18,828 nt of DNA, from positions 1 through 18,828 of the forward strand of contig CABQGZ010000012.1 of NCBI GenBank assembly GCA_902463835.1. Direction: 5' to 3'. Position 1 is the stretch's first letter. Each line of letters opens with the position of its first letter. Shown piece after piece: positions 1 to 7,552 of the stretch. This stretch comes from an uncultured Lachnospiraceae bacterium (GTDB lineage: Bacteria > Bacillota > Clostridia > Lachnospirales > Lachnospiraceae). The notes beneath the pieces were generated by a model that had not been told where the DNA came from, did no database searches, and saw only the letters and a program-made list of their open reading frames with translations. Made by a program: the position numbers and the translations under genes.

Positions 1-277
1 GTATATGGGATATATTATAAATAAGACAAATGATAGCATAGAATAAAAGCGTTTGTGCGGTAAAATGACGAAGAAAGACACTTGACAAGGAAGTCAGGTA
101 TAGGATTTGAACAAGCGCATGCGGTGGAGGAACAGGAGGTGCAGGTCGGCCGATGCTCAGGAGTGGATGAAAGAGAGTGCCTGTGGAAAGGCAGAACTTT
201 CCAGCATACAGCCTGTGGATAAAGTGATAGAATCCATAAGGTATACCATGTGAGAAAATAGCAGAGAGGAGAACAAC
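1..277. other. 5' leader / intergenic region without a supported gene
   Basis: I see no convincing gene here. On the + strand, all three frames are closed by early stops in the first 50 bases, so at most a few C-terminal codons of an upstream gene could be present. A 44-codon open stretch (119-253) has no ribosome binding site and an unconvincing Arg/Cys-rich start. A TTGACA hexamer at 82-87 could be a -35 box, but I find no good -10 box 16-18 bp downstream. The region also holds a 7-bp inverted repeat (184-203) and a 9-bp direct repeat (179-187 and 211-219). It probably carries control elements for the importer operon, but nothing is firm. Confidence 0.5.
184..203. promoter_or_regulatory. 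Palindrome, possible operator or small hairpin
   Basis: Perfect 7-bp arms TGGAAAG (184-190) and CTTTCCA (197-203) flank a 6-base spacer GCAGAA. It lies 75 bp upstream of the first permease gene. The size and symmetry are compatible with an operator for a LacI-type or similar dimeric regulator, or with a weak RNA hairpin. It does not match a canonical catabolite-responsive element well, because the central CG is missing. The assignment is inference only. Confidence 0.25.
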
Positions 278-1201
278 GTGGAAAAAATAGGAAAACAAGA
301 AACAAAAAAAGTGAACCTGAAAAGACAGCGGATCATAAAAAAGCATGTGTTTGTCTACGCGATGCTGTTGGTGGCGATCCTGCATTTTTTGGTCTTTTAT
401 GTTTACGTCAATTTTGACTCGTTTTTAATTGCATTTCAGGATCAGCACACAGGGGAGTGGGGACTGTCGAATTTTAAACTGTTCTTTAACGACATCCTGC
501 GGGGAAAGGATTCGGAGATCTTATTGAACCTGAAGAATACCATGATCTACTTTTTGGTGGGAATCCTGAATAATTTTATCAGCTTTATACTGGCATACTA
601 TCTGTATAAGAAGATTCCGCTTCATTCCGTGTTCCGGTTTATCTTCGTGCTGCCGATGATCATATCCCAGGTGGCTCTGGTGGCGGTCTACAAGAATCTG
701 ATTTCCGCCGGCGGTCCGGTGGCGGTGCTGTGGGAGAAGCTTACGGGAGAAGTTGCACCCAACTTCCTGTATGACGCCCGGTACGCGACCCTCTGTATTG
801 TGATCTTTGTGATCTGGACGGGGCTGGGGATGAATCTGATCATATATTCCGGCGCCATGAACCGGATCCCGGAATCGGTGATCGAGTCGGCAAGACTGGA
901 CGGCGTGACCAGCTTTCAGGAGATGTGGAAGATTGTAATGCCCATCATTGCGCCCACCTTCGGGACAACGATGCTGTTGGCCTGTATCGGATGCTTCGGA
1001 GCCAGCGGTCCCATACTTCTCTTTACCGGGGGTATGTACGATACAAGTACCATCAACTACTGGATGTATGAATATGTCATTGTAAACCAGCAGTTCAATT
1101 ACGCGGCGGCCTTTGGCTTATGCTTAAGCGTCTGCTCCCTGCCCATTGTTCTGCTCTGCAACTGGCTGACCAACCGACTGTCGGATGACATTTCTTATTA
1201 A
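278..1201 (+). CDS. Sugar ABC transporter permease, MalF/UgpA-type (CUT1)
   Basis: This is a 307-residue inner-membrane permease subunit of a binding-protein-dependent oligosaccharide importer. It has a short basic cytoplasmic N-terminus and about six hydrophobic segments (near 23-45, 87-109, 117-139, 168-190, 224-248 and 272-296). The EAA loop that contacts the ATPase is visible at 203-222: Glu203-Ser-Ala, Gly209, Ile219 and Met221-Pro222 follow the consensus E-A-A-x3-G-x9-I-x-L-P. The start is GTG, chosen because AGAGGAG (265-271) lies 6 bases upstream. The stop codon overlaps the AGGAGG of the next permease gene, so the two are translationally close. No ATPase gene is present in the window. 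Firmicutes importers of this class commonly use a shared MsmX-type ATPase. The sugar cannot be deduced. Confidence 0.97.
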   Translation: MEKIGKQETKKVNLKRQRIIKKHVFVYAMLLVAILHFLVFYVYVNFDSFLIAFQDQHTGEWGLSNFKLFFNDILRGKDSEILLNLKNTMIYFLVGILNNFISFILAYYLYKKIPLHSVFRFIFVLPMIISQVALVAVYKNLISAGGPVAVLWEKLTGEVAPNFLYDARYATLCIVIFVIWTGLGMNLIIYSGAMNRIPESVIESARLDGVTSFQEMWKIVMPIIAPTFGTTMLLACIGCFGASGPILLFTGGMYDTSTINYWMYEYVIVNQQFNYAAAFGLCLSVCSLPIVLLCNWLTNRLSDDISY

Positions 1202-1206
1202 GGAGG
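1201..1206 (+). promoter_or_regulatory. Ribosome binding site AGGAGG, start of second permease ambiguous
   Basis: The AGGAGG begins on the last base of the upstream stop codon. Two starts are possible: GTG at 1210, only 3 bases downstream, or ATG at 1219, 12 bases downstream. Neither spacing is ideal. I prefer ATG, but the extra three residues (Met-Ile-Lys) of the GTG form cannot be excluded. Confidence 0.75.
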
Positions 1207-1218
1207 TGCGTGATCAAA

Positions 1219-2076
1219 ATGAAGATTAGAAGGAAATTGAGTAAAGTTACCATTGGGAAGATTCTGGCATTTCTTATTTTCGCATTCTTCGCTGGTACGC
1301 TTGTGTATTCACTGATCTGGGCGGTTGTCTCCTCCCTGAAGGACCCGGTGGAGTATATCGTGGATAAGAATACCTTCCTTCCTAAGGAGTGGCTCTTTGG
1401 CAATTATCTGGAGGCCTTTGATCTGTTGAATGTAAGAGGACATAATGTTTTTGAAATGTTCTTCAACTCCATCTGGCTGACGCTGGGACAGTCGTTGATT
1501 TCCGCGGCCGTCTGCACCACCACTGCTTATATAATGAGCAAATACGAGTTTGTGGGAAAGAAGGTTATGAATGTGGTGATCTTAGCTTCCATGATGGTTC
1601 CGCTGTATGGTTCCCAGGCCGCAGTTATGAAGCTGTATCTGAGGACGGGAATGTATAATTCGCCTTTGATCCTGCTGGCATCGGCTTCTGGTGTTGGAAG
1701 TATGTTCCTGATCCTGCGCTCCTATTTTAAGGGTGTATCCTGGGAGTATGCCGAGGCGGCGCAGCTGGACGGCGCCAGCGATCTGTGGATTTATCTGAAA
1801 GTGATGCTTCCCATTGCGAAGCCAGCGGTCATGTCCCTTTTTATGGTCATGCTGATCAATGGATGGAATGATTATACTACTGCTGTCTATTATCTGCCGG
1901 ATTATCCCACGATTGCATCGGGACTATATTTATATGAAAAGATATCGTCGTTCAATATCAACTTCCCGGTCTATTTTGCGGGAGTAGTGATGGCTTGTAT
2001 ACCGACTATGATTTTGTTCTTATGTTTCCAGGAGCAGATCATGAACAGTATTACCACTGGTGGATTAAAAGGTTAA
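1219..2076 (+). CDS. Sugar ABC transporter permease, MalG-type (CUT1)
   Basis: This is the second permease of the importer, 285 residues from the ATG (288 if GTG 1210 is used). A textbook EAA loop is present: Glu-Ala-Ala, then Gly four residues after the last Ala, and Leu-Pro 12-13 residues after that Gly (182-201 in the 288-residue numbering). About six membrane segments are visible. The C-terminus, ending in Thr-Thr-Gly-Gly-Leu-Lys-Gly, is typical of MalG-family proteins. It pairs with the MalF-type gene just upstream and the solute-binding protein 21 bases downstream, giving the usual permease-permease-binding protein order. Its role as a heterodimeric channel partner follows from the family. 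The substrate is unknown, but the surrounding glycan-active surface proteins make an oligosaccharide likely. Confidence 0.97.
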   Translation: MKIRRKLSKVTIGKILAFLIFAFFAGTLVYSLIWAVVSSLKDPVEYIVDKNTFLPKEWLFGNYLEAFDLLNVRGHNVFEMFFNSIWLTLGQSLISAAVCTTTAYIMSKYEFVGKKVMNVVILASMMVPLYGSQAAVMKLYLRTGMYNSPLILLASASGVGSMFLILRSYFKGVSWEYAEAAQLDGASDLWIYLKVMLPIAKPAVMSLFMVMLINGWNDYTTAVYYLPDYPTIASGLYLYEKISSFNINFPVYFAGVVMACIPTMILFLCFQEQIMNSITTGGLKG

Positions 2077-2097
2077 AGAAAAAGGAGGACAATTACG

Positions 2098-3723
2098 ATG
2101 AAGAGAAAAATGGTAACAAGAATTCTGGCCGGACTGTGTGTGATGGCTATGGGCACAACCCTTGTGGGATGTCAGGGCAAAGGCGGAGATGCGTACAGTG
2201 ACAAGAATGTGACTGACTCGGAAAACACCCTGGATATTGTAACCATCGACAAAGGCTATGGAACCAAGTGGCTGTATGCACTGGTGGAAGCATACAAGGA
2301 TAAGCACCCGGAGGTTGAGATCACCATCACAACGGAGACCGAGGACACGAATATCACCAACAAGCTGGAGATGGGCATTGATTATTCCAGATACGATCTG
2401 TTTTTTGCGGGTACGGACGTGAGGAGTACCATTACTTCTATGTTGAATGGCGATGAGGAGAAGGCGTATCTGGCAGATCTTACAGATGTGTATACGGCAC
2501 AGCCGGACGGGAAGATGATCAAGGATACGATAGATCCTTCTCTTTTAGCGGTGTTCCAGTACGAGAAGGACGGAAAAGAAAGCTATTATACCATGCCCTG
2601 GGTACAGACCGTTGCCGGGTTACTGGCAAATGAGAAAACCTTGATCAGCGCATTAGGGGAGGATTGGGAGAGCCAGTATCCTGTCCGCACCACCAATGAA
2701 TTGGTGAAGATCTCGGAGAAGCTGGCGGAAAAGAATGTCCCGGCATTTATCCATGCAGCGGCAACCTCCTATTATCAATATCTGTATGAGGTGTGGTGGG
2801 GACAGTATGAAGGCCTTGAAAATGTGGAGAACTTCTATTCCGGACGTTATTATGACCAGGTGGAGCAGAAGTATAAGATCGGACCGGAGATTTTCAACCA
2901 GCAGGGACGTTTGGAAGCGATGAAGGTGATGGAGTCAATTTTCGGAGCTGGGTACAGTGATAAGAAGAGCAACAGCTATACCTGGAATGAGACTCAGACC
3001 CATTTCATGCTGGGTGATTCCGCATTCTTCTCCAACGGAGACTGGAACAACCTGGAGATGGAGAAATCCTTCCCGGACAATCAGGTGCGGTTCCTGCGCA
3101 CACCGATCATATCCTCTCTGGGAGAGAAGCTTGGGATCACGGAGGAGCAGCTCTGCCAGGTGATCGATTATGTGGACGCTGGTTTTGACGGAAAAGAGGC
3201 GGTTGCACCTTCCTTTGCACCCACAGGCTCTTACACCTTAGAACAGATCATCGAGGAAGTGAGAAAAGCCCGCACCCTGACTTACACTTATTCCAATTAT
3301 CACACTGCATTTGCCGCGTCTTACGGAAAGGGTCTCGCCCATGCCAAGGAGTTCCTGATCTTTATGGCATCAGAGGAAGGACAGAAGATTTTTGCGGAGG
3401 CTATGAACGGTCCGACGCTGCCCTATGGCTATGATGTGGAAAGCGATGCGGATATTTGGTCCAAGTACAGTGATTATGCCAAGTCGCGCTGGATGATCGC
3501 AAAGAATGCGTCTTATCAGTATATCCGTACCGATAAACCGCTGGGAGCTGCGAGCCTTAGTGTATACCGGGCAAATAGCAAGGCGCCCCTTGAAGTGCTC
3601 TTCTGTCATGAAGATAGCAATACAAGAATGACAGCACAGGAAATCTATGAGGAAGATTACACGTATTATAAAGGAAGCACAGCCTGGGAGGATCTGCTGC
3701 GGAGAGCCGGAATGTTAAACTAA
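2098..3723 (+). CDS. Extracellular solute-binding lipoprotein of sugar ABC importer
   Basis: This is a 541-residue lipoprotein. Its signal peptide ends in a lipobox LVGC with Cys25 as the lipidated residue. The first lobe starts near 45 in the manner of family-1 sugar-binding proteins: a beta strand, then 'YALVEAYKDKHPEVEI' (60-75) as helix and second strand. The middle is rich in Trp and Tyr (about 220-260), as expected where sugars stack, and later segments such as 'LAHAKEFLIFMASEEGQKIF' are typical hinge and C-lobe helices. It is longer than maltose-binding proteins (about 400), which suits a bulky oligosaccharide ligand. A strong AGGAGG (2083-2088) precedes the ATG by 9 bases. It would deliver ligand to the two permeases upstream. 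The specificity is not readable from sequence. Confidence 0.97.
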   Translation: MKRKMVTRILAGLCVMAMGTTLVGCQGKGGDAYSDKNVTDSENTLDIVTIDKGYGTKWLYALVEAYKDKHPEVEITITTETEDTNITNKLEMGIDYSRYDLFFAGTDVRSTITSMLNGDEEKAYLADLTDVYTAQPDGKMIKDTIDPSLLAVFQYEKDGKESYYTMPWVQTVAGLLANEKTLISALGEDWESQYPVRTTNELVKISEKLAEKNVPAFIHAAATSYYQYLYEVWWGQYEGLENVENFYSGRYYDQVEQKYKIGPEIFNQQGRLEAMKVMESIFGAGYSDKKSNSYTWNETQTHFMLGDSAFFSNGDWNNLEMEKSFPDNQVRFLRTPIISSLGEKLGITEEQLCQVIDYVDAGFDGKEAVAPSFAPTGSYTLEQIIEEVRKARTLTYTYSNYHTAFAASYGKGLAHAKEFLIFMASEEGQKIFAEAMNGPTLPYGYDVESDADIWSKYSDYAKSRWMIAKNASYQYIRTDKPLGAASLSVYRANSKAPLEVLFCHEDSNTRMTAQEIYEEDYTYYKGSTAWEDLLRRAGMLN

Positions 3724-3799
3724 TAGTTTAAGTGCCTTCGCGAATGGCGTTGGCTGAACTGTTACTGGAATTTTCGCGCAGAGAAAGGAAAAGAGAAAC

Positions 3800-6322
3800 A
3801 TGCAGAAGAAAAAGATGAAGAGAGGTATTGCCTGCATATTAGTAGGAATGACAGTGCTGATGTCTGTTTCCTGCAGTAAGACACCGGCGGAGGGAACCAA
3901 TCCGCCGGCGGAAGCGGCGGGAGAGATTCAGGTAAAATGTGCATATAACACAGTGAAGGTCATGCAGACGGAAGATATTTCCGGACTTTCGGACGCCAGG
4001 ACAGCAGGAGTCTCCTTTGAAGGGGCCAGAGGTGAGACAGAGGGCGCTCAGTTGATCCTACGGACAGAGGGAGCAGCTTCGTTCGACGTGGAGTTTGGCG
4101 ATCTTACAAATGAGGCCGGGGAAAAGATTCCGGCTTCTTCTGCCACTGCATATGCCCAGCGCTATGCATACACCTCCAAGGGCTTTACCGGGTTTCCGGC
4201 CGGTGATTATCCGGATGCGCTGATCCCTATGGAATATTATGGGAAAGCAGAGGAAAATCACACGGAGGCCGATAAAAATCAGGGAATCTGGATTGACCTC
4301 CGGATCCCGGAGGAGGTAAAAGCCGGGAAGTATACGGGAACCTGTACCGTCCGGGTAGAAGATACCGCAATTGAGGTTCCGGTATCGGCGGAGGTCTATG
4401 ATTTTACTATGCCTACAGCGCCATATATGCGTTCCACATATCTGATCTGGCAGGATTGGCTGATGGATGGGGAACTGGACAATACCATTGAGAAATATGG
4501 GGATTACTACGATACGCTCCTGGATTATAACCTGACGGCTTACTATTTTCCTGCAGAGACGGGAGATGTTGACGGCTTTATTGCATGTCTGCGCAAGTAC
4601 TATGACCGGGTTGCCTCCTATGGTATCCCTTATCGAGATGCATCCGGAGTCTTTGAGGCGGACAATCCCTATGGCGGAACGGTAGGGGAATCGTATAAAA
4701 GTATTGACTACACGCTGTTTGAAGAGTATTTGACGGCCATTGCGAGAGCTTGTAAAGAGGATGGAAAGAATTACTTTGATAAAATGTACTATTACTTTGA
4801 TCGGGTATATGATGAGGTTACAGAGGAACGTTATCCCCAGATGAGAGCCTGTATCGCGTCTGCCAATGCGGTGGAGGAAAAGGTGGCAAGGGAACAGGAG
4901 CTGCCGGAGGAGATGGCGAAGAGTCTTTCGGATGCGAAGCACCTGATGTCTGTTGTACATGGCTGGCAGGAGGAATTTGCCGAGCATAAGGAGCTTCTCG
5001 TAAGTCCTTTATACGACAATCTTGGTTCCACAAAAAATATTGAGATGTATGAAAATCTGGTGAAACAGGGATATTCCATTGAATCCTATGGTACGGTTCA
5101 GAGCTTTCCTTATCCCACACGTCTGATTGATGAATATCTGATCACAGGAAGAGATGTATTCTGGTCCAGATTTGATTACCGACTGACAGGAGATCTTTTC
5201 TGGAATGTCAATGCATACTGTAATTTTGGAGCGGGCAACGTGGTAGGTTATGGCAGAATCAGCGACCTGTACACTACATCCAGCAGGGATGGTATTACGG
5301 ACGGAGATGGGTATCTCTGTTATCCGGGACGGCCCTATGGCTCGGAAAAGCCGTTCCCGTCTCTTCGGCTGACTGCAGTTCGGGATGGAATTGACGACCA
5401 CAGCTATCTGTCTATACTGGAGGAGAAGTCTCTCGCACTGGCGGAGCAGTACAAGATCTCGGGAGAGGGTGTACGGGAGGCTATCCGCACCGTCAATGAA
5501 CAGATTTATGCCACAGGAACATCCAAACTGAATTTTGCAGGACTTCAGGAGGTGCGGCGCACCATCGCAAGATTGATTGAGCTGGCGGACAGCGAGGCTG
5601 GCCTTGTGCTGACTGCTTTTGATACCACGGAGGAGGGGGTTGCCTACTCTTTTGCCGCAAAGGATGGCAGTCAGGTCAGGCTCAACGGAGAAGTCCTGGA
5701 TCCATCCGGAAAAGCGGAGGGAGCAAATGTCTATACAGCGGAAAATGCTGTGTACGCAGAGGAAGGTGTACTGAATCTGGAGGCTGTTGGGATCACAGCG
5801 GAGTTGGTAGTAGGAAAAGCGCCGGAACGACTGATTGATGTAACGGATGCGGAACAGCTTGCTAAGCTAAAAGTGAACACTGCGCTGGGCGGCAGTGTGT
5901 CAGCCGCTTCAGAAGCGGTTGGCGGACGCAGTGGAAATTCCGCAAAGGTGGAACTTTCTGGCAGCAAATTGGAGACGGACACCCAGACCCAGGCTTATGC
6001 GCCGGCGGTGTGGTTCGACCTTGATAAGGTAGATCAGACTGAGAAGTTATCCTTCTGGATCTACAACAGCGGGGAGGAGCTGGAGGTCAATATCACGGCA
6101 GGCACAGAGGATGGAATGACGTATCCGGTGGACGTGGTTGTACTTCCAGCCAACAGCTGGAAGCAGATTGAGATTGGAAATCTGAACCGGGTTTCAAGGT
6201 CTCAGAGCACTTTGGCTGCTGTCAATGAACTGCGGCTAAGCTGCCAGAATCTGATTGATGATGCAGGTAACACGTACAAGAGAACCTTATATCTTGGTTC
6301 CGTATACCAGAAGCTGAAATGA
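3800..6322 (+). CDS. Surface lipoprotein with DUF4091/GH123-like domain and C-terminal jelly-roll
   Basis: This 840-residue lipoprotein has lipobox SVSC with Cys25. The N-terminal beta domain (about 45-205) carries 'GARGETEGAQLIL' (75-87), the pattern found before DUF4091/GH123 catalytic barrels. The barrel (about 210-550) has an adjacent acidic pair Asp338-Glu339 in 'YFDRVYDEV', the position and type of the GH123 stabiliser and acid-base pair. Further on, 'RDGIDDHSYLSIL' near 527-539 is the DUF4091 signature. A small beta domain (about 600-670) and a jelly-roll-like domain (about 676-840) follow. GH123 members are exo-acting beta-N-acetylgalactosaminidases; many DUF4091 proteins have no proven activity, so a hexosaminidase role is inference. 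It sits 76 bases after the binding protein, probably in the same operon. An AAAGGA stands 10 bases before the ATG. Confidence 0.9.
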   Translation: MQKKKMKRGIACILVGMTVLMSVSCSKTPAEGTNPPAEAAGEIQVKCAYNTVKVMQTEDISGLSDARTAGVSFEGARGETEGAQLILRTEGAASFDVEFGDLTNEAGEKIPASSATAYAQRYAYTSKGFTGFPAGDYPDALIPMEYYGKAEENHTEADKNQGIWIDLRIPEEVKAGKYTGTCTVRVEDTAIEVPVSAEVYDFTMPTAPYMRSTYLIWQDWLMDGELDNTIEKYGDYYDTLLDYNLTAYYFPAETGDVDGFIACLRKYYDRVASYGIPYRDASGVFEADNPYGGTVGESYKSIDYTLFEEYLTAIARACKEDGKNYFDKMYYYFDRVYDEVTEERYPQMRACIASANAVEEKVAREQELPEEMAKSLSDAKHLMSVVHGWQEEFAEHKELLVSPLYDNLGSTKNIEMYENLVKQGYSIESYGTVQSFPYPTRLIDEYLITGRDVFWSRFDYRLTGDLFWNVNAYCNFGAGNVVGYGRISDLYTTSSRDGITDGDGYLCYPGRPYGSEKPFPSLRLTAVRDGIDDHSYLSILEEKSLALAEQYKISGEGVREAIRTVNEQIYATGTSKLNFAGLQEVRRTIARLIELADSEAGLVLTAFDTTEEGVAYSFAAKDGSQVRLNGEVLDPSGKAEGANVYTAENAVYAEEGVLNLEAVGITAELVVGKAPERLIDVTDAEQLAKLKVNTALGGSVSAASEAVGGRSGNSAKVELSGSKLETDTQTQAYAPAVWFDLDKVDQTEKLSFWIYNSGEELEVNITAGTEDGMTYPVDVVVLPANSWKQIEIGNLNRVSRSQSTLAAVNELRLSCQNLIDDAGNTYKRTLYLGSVYQKLK

Positions 6323-6341
6323 CCGGGGAGGTGAGCCTATT

Positions 6342-7526
6342 ATGAGTAGAATGAATGGAAAGAAGACAGCGCTTCTCTTGAGCCTGGCGATGGGAGCGGC
6401 GTTGTTGGCCGCCTGTGAAAATAATACAGTACAGAATCCCCAAAAGAGCGGAGAAAAGGTGGTGCTGTGTGGATTTGAGAGCCTGGAGGAAATGTTGAAT
6501 CTGAACCTTCAGTACATGCGTGCCAGAGTGGATATCACGGATGATGAGACGTATGTAACGGACGGCGCCGGAGCGGCAAGATTCGTGATCGCAGGCAATG
6601 CGGTGGAGGACAAGGAGGGGAACATCCTATATTATAAAGATAACCCGATCTATCTGTTTCCAGGAAATAATTATATGTCCAAAACCGATTTTTCGGATGT
6701 GAAAAAATATTCCGTTGACATCTACAATGCCAATGAGCGTCCCCTGGAGATTGCCTTTGGGTATAATCATCCGGATGCAGCGCAGGATTCGTTTCTGTTT
6801 GGAAAGCGGACGCTGGAGCCTGGGAAAATGAATCATCTGGAATTTGAAGTAGACAATGATGTGGTGGCTTCCTTTGTAGATGTAAAGTCGTTAAAAAATT
6901 TTTACTTTGTGGTGGAGGGCGGATTAGCGGGCGAAAAGCCGCTGGAACTTTATTTTGATAACTTCTGTGCCGAGCTTGGTGGAGGAAGTTATACCGCAAG
7001 CAAAATGTCTCGTGAAATTGATTTTTCAAAGGAAGCGGATGTGCACAAGTTCTCGGAACTGGGCGGGGCAACCAGCATGCTGCGGCGCCCTCAGTATTCA
7101 TTGAATACAGATCTGAATTATGTATCCACCGGAAGAAGCTCTATGAAAATCGAATTTCTGGAAAATAAGCTGGGAGATGGCATTGACAGCGTCGGCTTCC
7201 GCACGCGTGATGACATGCTGGATGGTTCTGGAATCGAGGACTATGAGAATAGTTATCTGGAATACGAGCTCTACAATGATACCGATCAGGTAGTCTCGGT
7301 ACTTATGAGCGTCTATGATCCATTAAACGCTACTTATTCTGTTTCTACCAGTATCGCACCTCACAGCTGGTCCGGCAAGGAGGGGACGTCCATATGTCTT
7401 GAGACGTTGAAGGAATATTTTCTCGGGGAGGGACTTGATATCTGGACTGTGACATTTACAGTATCCGGGATACAGAAGGATGGAGATTGCCTGTATCTGG
7501 ATCATCTGTCCATTGTGAACCGATGA
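6342..7526 (+). CDS. Lipoprotein with two tandem jelly-roll (carbohydrate-binding-like) domains
   Basis: This 394-residue protein has a signal peptide ending in LAAC, with Cys25 lipidated. I do not recognise a named family. Two halves share a pattern. Half 1 (about 40-212) has 'YVTDGAGAARFVI' near its start and ends in 'LELYFDNFCAEL'. Half 2 (about 225-393) has 'YVSTGRSSMKIEF' and ends in 'CLYLDHLSIVN'. A Gly-rich strand near the beginning and a final strand ending in Asp-Asn/His are typical of jelly-roll carbohydrate-binding folds, so glycan binding is the best guess. No catalytic signature is seen. A GGAGGTG (6327-6333) lies 8 bases before the ATG, and the gene is 19 bases downstream of the previous stop. 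It is probably cotranscribed with its neighbours and acts on the outer face of the membrane. Confidence 0.9.
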   Translation: MSRMNGKKTALLLSLAMGAALLAACENNTVQNPQKSGEKVVLCGFESLEEMLNLNLQYMRARVDITDDETYVTDGAGAARFVIAGNAVEDKEGNILYYKDNPIYLFPGNNYMSKTDFSDVKKYSVDIYNANERPLEIAFGYNHPDAAQDSFLFGKRTLEPGKMNHLEFEVDNDVVASFVDVKSLKNFYFVVEGGLAGEKPLELYFDNFCAELGGGSYTASKMSREIDFSKEADVHKFSELGGATSMLRRPQYSLNTDLNYVSTGRSSMKIEFLENKLGDGIDSVGFRTRDDMLDGSGIEDYENSYLEYELYNDTDQVVSVLMSVYDPLNATYSVSTSIAPHSWSGKEGTSICLETLKEYFLGEGLDIWTVTFTVSGIQKDGDCLYLDHLSIVNR

Positions 7527-7537
7527 CAGCAGAACGG

Positions 7538-7544
7538 AAGGAGG
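7538..7544 (+). promoter_or_regulatory. Ribosome binding site AAGGAGG that fixes the giant gene's GTG start
   Basis: AAGGAGG lies 8 bases before GTG 7553. The in-frame ATG codons at 7487 (overlapping the previous gene by 40 bases) and 7523 (ATGA overlap with the previous stop) have no ribosome binding site. They would also place a non-signal-like extension ahead of the Lys-Lys-Lys plus hydrophobic anchor. The GTG is therefore the best start. Confidence 0.8.
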
Positions 7545-7552
7545 AAACAGCA

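Noticed and set aside
82..110. TTGACA at 82-87 as a promoter for the importer
   Set aside because: The best -10-like strings (TAGGAT at 101-106) give a 13-bp spacer, and at 17 bp only ATTTGA is found.
119..253. 44-codon open reading frame in the leader
   Set aside because: No ribosome binding site, an Arg/Cys-rich unlikely N-terminus, and a TAG stop (101-103) in frame just upstream. It could be a remnant but is not supported as a gene.
4058..4987. 309-codon open frame on the minus strand inside the DUF4091 gene
   Set aside because: Shadow of a strongly supported + strand gene; its translation lacks domain-like composition and has no ribosome binding site context.
7487..7552. Upstream ATG starts (7487, 7523) for the giant protein
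   Set aside because: No ribosome binding site at either. GTG 7553 has AAGGAGG at ideal spacing and starts exactly at the Lys-rich signal-anchor.
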